Origin: SHXO01 sp964523885
GTDB taxonomy: Bacteria > Pseudomonadota > Gammaproteobacteria > Burkholderiales > SHXO01
NCBI GenBank assembly: GCA_964523885.1
Contig: CAZFYX010000087.1
Location: 62,001-126,000, forward strand
Direction of reading: 5' to 3'
Length of the DNA stretch: 64,000 bases
In this document: piece after piece, positions 34,779 through 47,200 of the stretch
How positions within the stretch are numbered: the first letter of the stretch is position 1
Layout of the letters: the number at the start of each line of letters is the position of its first letter
Translations under genes and position numbers: made by a program
Notes under the pieces: generated by a model
Told to the model about the DNA's origin: nothing
The model's database searches: none
The model's input: the letters and a program-made list of their open reading frames with translations, nothing else

Positions 34779-37700
34779 ATGATGGACCGCGACCCGCAGC
34801 TCGAGCACGCCACCCGCGGCCGGGCGCTGCCCTCCCCGCTGCGCCCGCCGCTCTGGTTCAAGGACGTCGTCATCTACGAGGCGCACGTGCGCGCCTTCTT
34901 CGACAGCAACAACGACGGCGTCGGCGACTTCCCCGGCCTCACCGCGAAGCTCGACTACATCGCCGACCTCGGCGTCGACGCGATCTGGCTGCTGCCGTTC
35001 TACCCCTCGCCCGGAAAGGACGACGGCTACGACATCGCCGACTACCACGGCGTGCATCCCCAGTACGGGTCGATGCACGATTTCCGCGCCTTCGTGCGCG
35101 AGGCACACAGGCGTCGCATCCGCGTGATCACCGAGCTGGTCGTGAATCACACTTCCGACCAGCACGCATGGTTCCAGGCGGCGCGCCGGGCGCCGCCCGG
35201 CAGCGCCAAGCGCGACTACTACGTCTGGAGCGACGACCCGAAGCGCTACGCCGGCACCCGCATCATCTTCACCGACACCGAGACGTCGAACTGGACCTTC
35301 GACCCGGTCGCCAAGGCCTACTACTGGCACCGCTTCTTCAGCCACCAGCCCGATCTCAACTTCGACAACCCGCACGTGCTCAAGGCGGTGATCCGCACCA
35401 TGCGCTACTGGCTCGACATGGGCGTGGACGGGCTGCGGCTGGACGCGATTCCCTACCTGATCGAGCGCGAGGGCACCAGCAACGAGAACCTGCCCGAAAC
35501 GCACGCAGTGGTGAGGGAGATCCGCCGCGCGCTCGACCAGCACTACGGCGACCGCATGCTGCTGGCCGAGGCCAACATGTGGCCGGAGGACGTGCGCGAC
35601 TACTTCGCCAACGGCGACGAGTGCCACATGGCCTACCACTTCCCGCTGATGCCGCGCATCTACATGGCCATCGCGCAGGAGGAGCGTCATCCGATCGTCG
35701 AGATCATGCAGCAGACGCCCGACATCCCGGACGCCTGCCAGTGGGCCATCTTCCTGCGCAACCACGACGAGCTCACGCTGGAGATGGTGACCAGCCGCGA
35801 GCGCGACTACATGTACCGCATGTACGCGGCCGACGCGCGGGCCCGCATCAACCTCGGCATCCGGCGGCGCCTTGCCCCGCTGATGGAGAACGATCCGGAC
35901 CGGATCAAGCTGGTCAACAGCCTGCTGCTCTCGATGCCAGGCTCTCCGATCATCTACTACGGCGACGAGATCGGGATGGGCGACAACATCTTCCTCGGCG
36001 ACCGCAACGGCGTGCGCACGCCGATGCAGTGGAGCCCGGACCGCAACGCCGGGTTCTCGCGGGCGGACCCGCAGCGCCTGTATTTCCCGCCGATCATGGA
36101 CCCGGTCTACGGTTACGAGGCGGTGAACGTCGAGGCCCAGTCGCGCGACCCGTCGTCGCTGCTCAACTGGATGAAGCGGATGCTGGCCGTGCGCAAGACC
36201 ACCCACGCCTTCGGCCGCGGCAGCCTGCACTTCCTCAAGCCGGGCAACCGCAAGGTGCTGGCCTACCTGCGCGAGTACGGCACCGACGCGATCCTGTGCG
36301 TGGCCAACCTCGGCCGCTCGGCCCAGCCGGTCGAGCTCGATCTGACGCGCTACAAGGGCCGGGTGCCGGTAGAGATGCTCGGCCGCACCGCGTTCCCGCC
36401 CGTCGGCGATCTGCCCTATCTGCTCACCCTGCCCGGCTACGGGTTCTACTGGTTCCGCCTGACGCTCGACGCGGATGTGCCGGGATGGCACGAGGAGCGC
36501 CTCCCGCCCGAGGACGTCCCGGTGCTGGTGCTGTTCGACGGCTGGAGCAGCTTCTTCCGTGACCGGGTCGTGCCGTGGCGCATCGGCATGGCAGAGCGGG
36601 TTCGGGCGACGCTGGAGCAGGAAACCCTGCCGCGCTACCTGCTGCGGCAGCGCTGGTTCGCCGGCAAGAGCGAAGGGGCGGTGCGCGCGGTGATTGCGGA
36701 TCACGCGCTGCTCGCCACCCCGCGCGGCGGGGCGCTCATGACCGTCCTGCAGGTGACGGCCGCCACCGGGCAGGAGAGCCGTTACTTCGTCCCGCTTGCG
36801 CTGGCATGGGAGGACGGCAACGAGGAGCGCCTGCGCGCACTTGGTGCCGTCACGGTCGCGCGCATGCGCCAGCAGGCCACGCCCGGCGTGCTCGCCGACG
36901 CCTTCGCCGACGAGTCGTTCTGCCTCGCGCTGCTGCAGGCGATCGCGGAGCGCCGCACGCTGCCTGCCGCCGAAGGCACGATCCGCTTCACCCGCACCCG
37001 CGCCTTCTCCGACGATGCAGCGGACCTCGCCGCGTTGCCGGTGCAGATGCCCAAGGCGATGAGCACCAACACCGTGGTGACGCTCGGCCAGCGCTTCTTC
37101 CTCAAGGGCTACCGTCGCCTGCGCGAGGGGGAGAATCCCGAGCTCGAGGTGGGGCGCTTCCTCACCGAGGTCGCCGGGTTCCCCAACGCGGTCCCGCTGG
37201 CGGGAGCCGTCGAGTACGTTGCCCGGGACGGCAGCGTCATGACACTCGCCGTGCTCCAGGGCTACGTCGAGAACCAGGGCGACGGCTGGCGCTACACCCT
37301 GGACTATCTCGAACGCTTCCTGGAAGGCCAGCAGACCGAAGCCGCACCGCCGGGCCCCGAGGTTCACGGCGCCTACCTCGCGCTCATGCAGACCCTGGGA
37401 ACGCGCACCGGCGAGCTGCACCTCGCCCTGGCCATGCGCAGCGGAGATGCCGCGTTCGACCCGGAGCCGGTCCAGCCCGGGGACCTTCAGGCCTGGAAGG
37501 CCCGCGTGTTGCAGGAAGCCACCCTCAGCCTGGACCTGCTGGGCCGGCGGCTGCCGGACCTGCCGGAGACGGAGCGAGGGCCGTGCCGGCGCCTGCTGGA
37601 GCATCGCGAGCAGGCCATGCAACGCATCGACGCGATCACCCCGCCCGATGCCCATGCGTTGAAGACGCGCTACCACGGCGACTACCACCTGGGCCAGGTG

Positions 37701-38117
37701 CTGCTCAGCCGCAACGACTTCGTGATCACCGACTTCGAGGGCGAACCCGGGCGCCCGCTCCAGGAGCGCCGGACGAGGCAGTCACCGCTGCGCGACGTCG
37801 CCGGGATGCTGCGCTCGTTCGACTACGCGCAGTCGAGCGCGCTGCTCAATGCCACGCGCGGGCGCCCGGACGATCTCGCGCGGCTGGAGCCGCTCGCGCG
37901 CCGCTGGGACACCGAGGCGCGGCGGGCTTTCCTGCTCGCCTACGAGCAGGCCACGCAGGGCGGCGTGCTGTTCCGCTCCTTTACCGAGATGCAGGGCCTG
38001 CTCGCGCTGTTCGAGCTGGAGAAGGCCTTCTACGAGCTGCGCTACGAGCTCGACAACCGGCCCGACTGGGTGGCCATTCCGGTGCGCGGGATCCTGCGGC
38101 TGATCGGGGTCGACTGA
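34779..38117 (+). CDS. treS: Trehalose synthase fused to maltokinase (TreS-Mak)
   Basis: A 1112-residue fusion. Residues about 1-565 are TreS, a GH13 isomerase converting trehalose and maltose: nucleophile Asp222 (GLRLDAIP), acid/base Glu264 (LLAEANMWPEDV), Asp330 (RNHDELTLEM). Residues about 570-1112 are maltokinase, which phosphorylates maltose to maltose 1-phosphate with ATP; its aminoglycoside-phosphotransferase-type catalytic loop is HGDYHLGQVLLS (near 965) followed by ITDFEGEP. The fusion channels trehalose to the GlgE substrate. The start overlaps the glgE end by one base gap. Fused TreS-Mak proteins are common in proteobacteria, so this is typical. An inverted-repeat element follows the stop. 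Confidence 0.94.
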   Translation: MMDRDPQLEHATRGRALPSPLRPPLWFKDVVIYEAHVRAFFDSNNDGVGDFPGLTAKLDYIADLGVDAIWLLPFYPSPGKDDGYDIADYHGVHPQYGSMHDFRAFVREAHRRRIRVITELVVNHTSDQHAWFQAARRAPPGSAKRDYYVWSDDPKRYAGTRIIFTDTETSNWTFDPVAKAYYWHRFFSHQPDLNFDNPHVLKAVIRTMRYWLDMGVDGLRLDAIPYLIEREGTSNENLPETHAVVREIRRALDQHYGDRMLLAEANMWPEDVRDYFANGDECHMAYHFPLMPRIYMAIAQEERHPIVEIMQQTPDIPDACQWAIFLRNHDELTLEMVTSRERDYMYRMYAADARARINLGIRRRLAPLMENDPDRIKLVNSLLLSMPGSPIIYYGDEIGMGDNIFLGDRNGVRTPMQWSPDRNAGFSRADPQRLYFPPIMDPVYGYEAVNVEAQSRDPSSLLNWMKRMLAVRKTTHAFGRGSLHFLKPGNRKVLAYLREYGTDAILCVANLGRSAQPVELDLTRYKGRVPVEMLGRTAFPPVGDLPYLLTLPGYGFYWFRLTLDADVPGWHEERLPPEDVPVLVLFDGWSSFFRDRVVPWRIGMAERVRATLEQETLPRYLLRQRWFAGKSEGAVRAVIADHALLATPRGGALMTVLQVTAATGQESRYFVPLALAWEDGNEERLRALGAVTVARMRQQATPGVLADAFADESFCLALLQAIAERRTLPAAEGTIRFTRTRAFSDDAADLAALPVQMPKAMSTNTVVTLGQRFFLKGYRRLREGENPELEVGRFLTEVAGFPNAVPLAGAVEYVARDGSVMTLAVLQGYVENQGDGWRYTLDYLERFLEGQQTEAAPPGPEVHGAYLALMQTLGTRTGELHLALAMRSGDAAFDPEPVQPGDLQAWKARVLQEATLSLDLLGRRLPDLPETERGPCRRLLEHREQAMQRIDAITPPDAHALKTRYHGDYHLGQVLLSRNDFVITDFEGEPGRPLQERRTRQSPLRDVAGMLRSFDYAQSSALLNATRGRPDDLARLEPLARRWDTEARRAFLLAYEQATQGGVLFRSFTEMQGLLALFELEKAFYELRYELDNRPDWVAIPVRGILRLIGVD

Positions 38118-38150
38118 GGAGGACCTTCCTGCATGGTCAAGTTCAAGGAA

Positions 38151-38275
38151 AGCGCCAACCGCCAAGGACGCCAAGGCACCGCACGTCCACTGTTGCATCC
38201 TGCGAGCGCGGCGGCGACGGTCTGGAGCCGGCCTGGGCCTGTCGCTCGCACTTGGCGTCCTTGGCGGCAGGCGCT
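38151..38275. repeat. Inverted-repeat element built of CGCCAAGG units
   Basis: A 125 bp element between treS-mak and the channel-like gene. Arms 38151-38175 and 38251-38275 are inverted copies matching at 23 of 25 positions; each contains ACCGCCAAGGACGCCAAG-type units of nine bases. The 75 bp interior has no frame. The left arm aligns to that of the element at 17603 except for AG changed to CA in each unit, and the right arm carries the matching change. An RNA copy would fold into a long stem inside the operon message. Confidence 0.8.
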
Positions 38276-38314
38276 TCGTCTCGCCGCGTCCGCAACCACC
38301 GTCGGGAGGCTGTG

Positions 38315-39028
38315 ATGGAGCGCGTCGACGTCATGCTCGAACCGCTGCGCGCGATCCTGCTGCAGATCGGCGCCTTCCTCCCGCGCCTCGCACTGGCCCT
38401 GGTGGTGGTGCTCGCCGGCTGGCTCATCGCCAAGGCGCTGCGCTTCGCGGTGATCAAGGCGCTGCGCGCAATCAACTTCCACGTGCTGGCCCAGCGTGCG
38501 GGCATCGACGGGTTCCTCGCGCAGGGCGGCATGCGTACCGACACGGTGGCGATCCTCGGCGGGCTGGCCTACTGGGTGGCCGTCCTGTGCGCGCTGGTCA
38601 TCGCGTCCAACGGGCTGGGGCTCACCGCGGTGACCGACCTGCTCATGCGGCTGCTGATGTTCCTGCCGCGCGTGATCGTGGCCGTGGTGGTGTTCGCGTT
38701 CGGGATCTACTTCGCGCGCTTCATCGGCGAGGCGACCGCCACCTACTTCCGCAGCATCGAAGTGCAGGACTCGCTGCTGCTGGGCCGGATCGCACAGTAT
38801 GCGGTGATGGTCTTCGTCGTCCTGATCGCGCTGGACGTGCTCAACATCGGCGGCGACATCGTGCGGCAGACCTTCCTCATCCTGCTCGCGGGCGTGGTGC
38901 TGGCCCTGGCGCTCGCCTTCGGCCTGGGCGGGCAAGGCTGGGCGGCGGCGCTGCTGGAGCGCTGGTGGCCGGCGCAACCGCGCCACCGGCGCTGGCCCGA
39001 CAAGGAGAAGGACGATGGCAGACCTTAA
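38315..39028 (+). CDS. Mechanosensitive-channel-like membrane protein lacking the vestibule domain
   Basis: A 237-residue integral membrane protein with about five hydrophobic helices (roughly 15-40, 78-100, 105-130, 150-175, 180-205). The pattern, including GRIAQYAVMVFVVLIALDVLNI and a final LALALAFGLGGQGWA pore-like helix, is that of the conserved membrane repeat in MscS-superfamily channels, but the protein ends there with a short basic tail; the large cytoplasmic vestibule is absent. It starts at ATG 38315 after GGGAGG and overlaps glgC by 14 bp, so it is translationally tied to the glucan genes. A role in osmotic sensing or solute release is inference. Confidence 0.78.
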   Translation: MERVDVMLEPLRAILLQIGAFLPRLALALVVVLAGWLIAKALRFAVIKALRAINFHVLAQRAGIDGFLAQGGMRTDTVAILGGLAYWVAVLCALVIASNGLGLTAVTDLLMRLLMFLPRVIVAVVVFAFGIYFARFIGEATATYFRSIEVQDSLLLGRIAQYAVMVFVVLIALDVLNIGGDIVRQTFLILLAGVVLALALAFGLGGQGWAAALLERWWPAQPRHRRWPDKEKDDGRP

Positions 39029-40256
39029 CGGCGTGAACGTGCTGGGGATCGTGCTCGCGGGAGGCGAGGGCACCCGGCTCGCGCCCCTCACCTCGCAGCG
39101 GTCGAAGCCCGCGGTCCCCTTCGGCGGCCGGCATCGCATCGTCGACTTCGTGCTGTCCAACCTGGTCAACTCCGGCATCTACTCGATCTACCTGCTGGTG
39201 CAGTACAAGTCGCAATCGCTGATCGAGCACATCAACCGCGCCTGGCTGCAGAGCATCACCCTGCCCAACCACTTCGTCACCGTCGTCCCGCCGCAGATGC
39301 GCGAGGGCCCGGAGTGGTTCCAGGGCACGGCGGATGCTGTGCACCAGAACCTCAACCTCATCGACGCCCACACCCCGCAGCTGGTTGCGGTGTTCGGCGC
39401 GGACCACATCTACCGCATGGACGTTTGCCAGATGGTGGACTTTCACCGCCAACGCAACGCGCAGGTCACCGTGGCCGCCTTGCCGGTGCCGCGCGCGCAG
39501 GCCAGCGCGTTCGGGGTGATCGACGCGGCCGCTGACGGGCGCATCCGCGGATTCCTGGAGAAGCCGGACGATCCGCCCGGCATGCCGGGCGACCCGGCCC
39601 GCGCCTACGCCTCGATGGGCAACTACATCTTCGACACCCACGTCCTGGTACGCGCCCTGCGCGAGGCCAACGAGCGCGGCGAGCACGATTTCGGCCGCCA
39701 CGTGCTGCCACGCCTGGTGAAGTCGCACGGGGTGTACGCCTACGACTTCCACACCAACCGGATCCCCGGCCTGCGCGACTACGAGGAGTTCGGGTACTGG
39801 CGCGACGTGGGCACCATCGACGCCTACTTCGACGCCAACCTCGACACGCTCGGCCGGGAGCCGCGGCTGAACCTCTTCAACCCGCAGTGGACCGTGCGCT
39901 CGAGCAACTACCAGGGCCCGAGCGCCCGCATCCTCGACGGCACGGTGCGCAACGCCACGCTGGGCGCGGGCACTCTGATCAAGGGGGGCTCGGTCAGCAA
40001 TTGCATCCTGCGGCGCGAGGTCGTCATCGAGGACGACGTCGAGGTGGAAGACTGCATCATCATGGACCACACGCTGGTGCGGCGCGGGGCACGCCTGCGC
40101 CGCGTGATCGTGGACCGCTACAACGTGGTGGATGCCGGCTCGGTGATCGGGCATGACCTGGACGCCGACCGCGCGAGCCAGCGCTTCGTGACCGAGTCCG
40201 GGATCGTGGTGCTCGAGAAGGGCCCCTACACCCCGGAGAGCACGCGCTTCCACTAG
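39015..40256 (+). CDS. glgC: Glucose-1-phosphate adenylyltransferase (ADP-glucose pyrophosphorylase)
   Basis: Makes ADP-glucose from glucose 1-phosphate and ATP. The 413-residue protein has the catalytic N-terminal fold (LAGGEGTRLAPLTSQRSKPA, about 10-30; FGADHIYRMD; FLEKPDDPP with the glucose-1-phosphate site) and a C-terminal left-handed beta-helix (about 295-400) used for allosteric control, as in bacterial GlgC. AAGGAG precedes the ATG. The gene begins inside the end of the channel-like gene. No glycogen synthase (glgA) lies in this window, so the ADP-glucose must be used by a glgA elsewhere or by another transferase. Confidence 0.94.
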   Translation: MADLNGVNVLGIVLAGGEGTRLAPLTSQRSKPAVPFGGRHRIVDFVLSNLVNSGIYSIYLLVQYKSQSLIEHINRAWLQSITLPNHFVTVVPPQMREGPEWFQGTADAVHQNLNLIDAHTPQLVAVFGADHIYRMDVCQMVDFHRQRNAQVTVAALPVPRAQASAFGVIDAAADGRIRGFLEKPDDPPGMPGDPARAYASMGNYIFDTHVLVRALREANERGEHDFGRHVLPRLVKSHGVYAYDFHTNRIPGLRDYEEFGYWRDVGTIDAYFDANLDTLGREPRLNLFNPQWTVRSSNYQGPSARILDGTVRNATLGAGTLIKGGSVSNCILRREVVIEDDVEVEDCIIMDHTLVRRGARLRRVIVDRYNVVDAGSVIGHDLDADRASQRFVTESGIVVLEKGPYTPESTRFH

Positions 40257-40269
40257 CCCCGGCGACCCG

Positions 40270-42398
<2,129 letters not shown>

Positions 42399-42402
<4 letters not shown>

Positions 42403-44231
42403 GACGCAGTCATCGGATGCCCTTCGGGGCGCAGGTGCTGGACGCGCACAGCACGCGCTTCCGGCTGTGGGCGCCGAGCGCTTCCCGGGTCGAGCTCTGC
42501 CTTCCGGACCGCGTGCCCGAGCGCGTGGCGATGACGCCCGCAGGAGAAGGGTGGTACGAGGCGGTCGTGGCCGGTGCAGGCGATGGCACCCGTTACCGCT
42601 TTCGCATCGACGGCGGGCTCGAGGTGCCCGACCCGGCGTCACGCTGCAACCGCGAGGACGTGCACGGCCACAGCCTGGTGGTGGACCCGCACGCGTACGA
42701 CTGGGCGGACGCGCAGTGGCGCGGCCGTCCCTGGCACGAAGCCGTGGTGTACGAGCTGCACGTCGGCACGTTCACGCAGGAGGGAACGCTGCGCGCCGCG
42801 ATCGACCACCTCGATCACCTGGTCGACCTGGGTGTCACCGCGGTGGAGCTGATGCCGCTGGCCGAATGCCCGGGCCGGCGCAACTGGGGTTACGACGGCG
42901 TGCTGCTGTTCGCGCCGGAGTCCAGCTACGGCGCCCCGCACGACCTCAAGCACTTCGTCGACGCGGCCCACCAGCGCGGGCTCATGGTCCTGCTCGACGT
43001 GGTGTACAACCACTTCGGCCCGGAAGGCAACTACCTGCACGCCTACGCCTGCCAGTTCTTCACCGACCGCCACCAGACCGCCTGGGGCGCGGGCATCAAC
43101 TTCGACGGTCCGCACAGCCGCGCCGTGCGTGACTTCTTCCTCCACAACGCGCTGTACTGGCTGGAGGAGTTCCACTTCGACGGCCTGCGGCTGGATGCCG
43201 TGCATGCGATCCGGGACGATTCGTCCCCGCACATCCTGAACGAGCTCGCGCAGCGCGTGCGCGAGCACGTCGGCTCCGGCCGGTACGTTCACCTGGTGCT
43301 CGAGAACGACGAGAACGAGGCGCGCTTCCTGCGCGGCAGCAGGACCGAGCGCGACCGCTTCGACGCGCAGTGGAACGACGATCTCCACCACGCGCTGCAC
43401 GTGCTGCTGACCGGCGAACGGGACGGCTACTACGCCGACTATGACGCCGCCCCTGCCCTGCTGGGCCGGGCGCTGACCGAGGGCTTCGCCTACCAGGGCG
43501 ATCCTTCGCCGTACCGGGGCGGCCGCGTGCGCGGCCAGCGCAGCGCCGGCCTCCCGCCCACCGCGTTCGTGGGCTTCCTGCAGAACCATGACCAGGTGGG
43601 CAACCGCGCGCTCGGCGAGCGCATCGGCCGGCTCACCTCCTCCGAGGCGCTGCGCGCCGCGATGGCCGTGCTGCTGATGGCCCCGAACGTGCCGCTGCTG
43701 TTCATGGGCGAGGAGTGGAACGCGGCCGAGCCCTTCCTGTTCTTCTGCGATTTCGAGCCGGAGCTGGCCGCCAGGGTGCGCGAGGGGCGCAGCCGGGAGT
43801 TCGCCGGGTTCGCTCGCTTCGCGGACGACACCGCGCGGCTGCTCATCCCGGATCCGTGTGCAGCCGACACCTTCGAGCGCTGTCGCCTCGACTGGTCGGC
43901 CCCGCAACGCGAACCGCACCGCGGCTGGCTGCAATTCACCACCCAGCTGCTGGCGCTGCGGCGGCGCGAGATCGTCCCGCGGCTGGCCGGCATCCGGGCA
44001 GAGGGCAGCGCGCTGGTCGGGCGGGCAGGCGTGCGGGCGGACTGGGCGTGCACCGACGGCACGCGGCTGCATCTGCTCGCGAACCTGGCTGCGCAGCCGG
44101 TCGACAACACCGTGCAGGTGCCGGGCCGCGTGCTCTACACCAGCGACGCGGACTTCGGTCCGGCGTTGACCGGCAGCAAGGCACTGCCCGGCTGGACCGT
44201 GGTGTGGTCCCTCGAAGGTGCGCATGGCTGA
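42399..44231 (+). CDS. treZ: Malto-oligosyltrehalose trehalohydrolase
   Basis: Releases trehalose from maltooligosyl-trehalose ends made by TreY. The 610-residue GH13_10 protein has an N-terminal CBM48-like domain (about 5-95), VYELHVGTFT at barrel start, nucleophile Asp266 (GLRLDAVHAI), acid/base Glu302 (LVLENDEN) and Asp398 (QNHDQVGN). Start ATG 42399 is coupled to glgX; a second ATG at 42417 is possible. The end overlaps the start of the malQ-treY fusion gene by eight bases. Confidence 0.93.
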
Positions 44232-47200
44232 CCACGACCGGCTCCTGGCGCTGGCTGGAGAGCACGGCATCGAGCCCGGCTATCACGACATCTGGGGCAA
44301 CTGGCACCACACCAGTCCGGACGCGCTGCGGGCGGTGCTCCGCAGCATGGGATGCGCGGCGGGGAATGCCGGCGAGGTCGAGGCTTCGCTGCAGGCCGCC
44401 CACCGGGAGCGGCAGCGCCAGGTGCTGCGCCCGGTCATCGTCCGTTCCATCGACACCGCCGAACCGCTGCGCATCCGGCTGGGCGAGGCACAGTGCCGAC
44501 AGCGCCTCCAGTGGCGCATCGCGCTGGAGCACGGCGATGTCCAGCATCACGGCCTCGACCTTCGCAGCGTCGACCCGGTGGAGCAGGCCTCGATCGATGG
44601 CTGCGAGCACCTGTCCTTCGACGTGCCGGCGCCGCCGGTGCCCTGCGGCTACCACCGCCTCGCGTTGCTGCACGACGCGGATGTGCTCGCCGAGTCCACG
44701 TTGATCGTCACGCCTTCGCGCTGCTACTGGCCGCAGGCGATCCAGGGCGAGTCGCGGGTCTGGGGCCCGTCCGTGCAGCTGTATTCGGTGCGCTCGGAGC
44801 GCAACTGGGGCATGGGCGACTTCTCCGACCTGCGCCTCATCATGGAGCAGTGGAGCGCACGCGGCGCCGACGTGGTGGCGCTCAACCCCCTGCATGCGCT
44901 GTTTCCGCACAACCCCGCGCATGCCAGCCCCTACAGCCCGTCCAGCCGCCTGTTCCTCAACCCGCTCTACATCGACCCCGAGCGCATCGACGATTTCCGT
45001 GAGAGCGAGGAGGCGCGCGCGGTGGTCGCCTCACCCGAGTTCCAGGCCATCGCGCAGGGCCTGCGCAGCGCCGAGCTGATCGATTACCCGGGCGTGGCGG
45101 CGCTGAAGTTCGAGACGCTGCGGCTGCTGTACGCGCACTTCCAGGTGATGCACCTGGCCCGCGACACCGATCGGGCCCGCGCCTTCCGGTCCTTCCAGGC
45201 CACGGAGGGCCGGCCGCTGCGGCAGCATGCGCTGTTCGAGGCGCTGCAGGCGACGCTGTGCCGCGAGGACCCTTCGGTCTGGGGCTGGCCGGCATGGCCC
45301 GGGGAGTACCGCGATCCTGCGTCTCCCGCAGTCGCCCGCTTCGAGCGCGAGCACAGCGAGACCGTCGAGCTCTACGAATACCTGCAGTGGCAGGCCGATC
45401 TCCAGCTGGGCGAGGCTGGTCGCCGCTCGCTGGAGCTGGGCCTCGGCGTGGGGTTGTACGGCGACCTCGCGGTATCCGTGGATCGCGGCGGCGCCGAGGT
45501 CTGGGCCCAGCAGCAGCTCTATGCCGTGGATGCCAGCGTGGGCGCGCCGCCGGACGAGTTCAGCATGAAGGGTCAGGATTGGGGCCTGCCGCCGATGATT
45601 CCCGGGCGCCTGCAGCAGGCCGCGTATGCGCCGTTCATCGTGCTGCTGCGCCGGCTCATGCGCCATCACGGCGCGCTGCGGATCGACCACGCGCTGGGAC
45701 TGATGCGGCTGTACTGGATCCCGCCCGGCGGCGACGCGAGCCACGGCGCCTACGTGCGCTATCCGCTCGACGACCTGCTCGGCATCCTCGCCCTGGAGAG
45801 CGAACGCAACCGCTGCCTGGTGGTCGGCGAGGACCTCGGCACCGTGCCCGACGACCTGCGTGCCCGCCTGGCCGGCATGGGCGTGCTGTCCTACCGCCTG
45901 CTGTACTTCGAGCGCGACGCGAGCGGCTACTTCAAGCCGGCCCGGGATTATCCGCCGCAGGCCCTGGTGGCCGTCTCCACGCACGACCTGCCCACCCTGG
46001 CGGGATTCTGGGAAGGCCGCGACATCGCGGTACGCAACGAGCTCGGCCTGTTCCCCAGCGAGGAGGCGCGCCAGGCGCAGCTGGTCGCGCGCGCGGAACA
46101 GCGCACGCGTCTGCTGCTCATGCTCGAGCGCGAGGGCTTGCTGCCGCAGAACGGCACCGCCGACTCACTGGCCTTCAGCGAGATGACGCCCGAGCTCTCG
46201 CGTGCCTTCCACGCGTTCATCGCGCGCGCGCCCTCCAAGGTGATGCTGGTGCAGATGGAGGACGTGATCGGGGCACGCGAGCAGGCCAACCTGCCGGGCA
46301 CCACCACGGAGCACCCCAACTGGCGCCGCAAGCTCGCACTGCCGCTGGAGCGCTGGCCCCAGGACGACCGCTTCGCCAGCCTGTGCGACGCACTGCGGGC
46401 GGTGCGCGGCGGTCCGCATCCGCGTGCCCGCACGCTGCCTGCGCCCCGGCCGGCCAGCATCCCGCGCGCCACCTACCGGTTGCAGCTCAACCGCGAGTTC
46501 ACGCTGCGCCAGGCTGTCGAGCTGGTGCCCTACCTCGCCCGGCTCGGCGTGAGCCACGTGTACTGCTCCCCGTGGCTGCGCGCGCGCCCCGGCAGCACGC
46601 ACGGCTACGACATCGTCGATCACAACCAGCTCAATCCGGAGATCGGCACCGAGGCCGAGCTGGACCAGCTGGTGCAGGCGCTGCACGCGCACGGCATGGG
46701 GCAGGTGCTGGACATCGTGCCCAACCACATGGGCGTGATGGGCGCGGACAACGGCTGGTGGCTCGACGTGCTCGAGAACGGCCCGGCCTCGGTCTACGCG
46801 GACTTCTTCGACATCGACTGGCACCCGCTCAACAACACCATGCTCTCCGGCAAGGTGCTGCTGCCGGTCCTGGGCGACCAGTACGGCGCGGTGCTGGAGC
46901 GCGGCGAGCTCAGACTGGCCTACGACGAGGGCCTCGGCAGCTTCGACGTGTGGTACCACACCCACCGCTTCCCGGTGGATCCGCGCGAGTATCCGCGCAT
47001 CCTCGAACGTGCAGGGCGGCTCGCGCCGCCGCACGAGCTGGCCGAATCGGCGCGTGCCGAGTTCTCCTCGCTCACGCGGGCGTTCGCCACCCTGCCGGCA
47101 CGCAGCGCCACCGCCGGGCGCGAGCGGATCGAGCGCCACCGCGACAAGTTCCTGCACCGCCAGCGCCTGCTCGCGCTGCTCGGCGCGCACCCGCAGCTGC

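Noticed and set aside
38118..38314. A short open frame (38133-38315) in the gap after treS-mak
   Set aside because: It spans the inverted repeat, has a composition set by the repeat arms and no ribosome-binding site.
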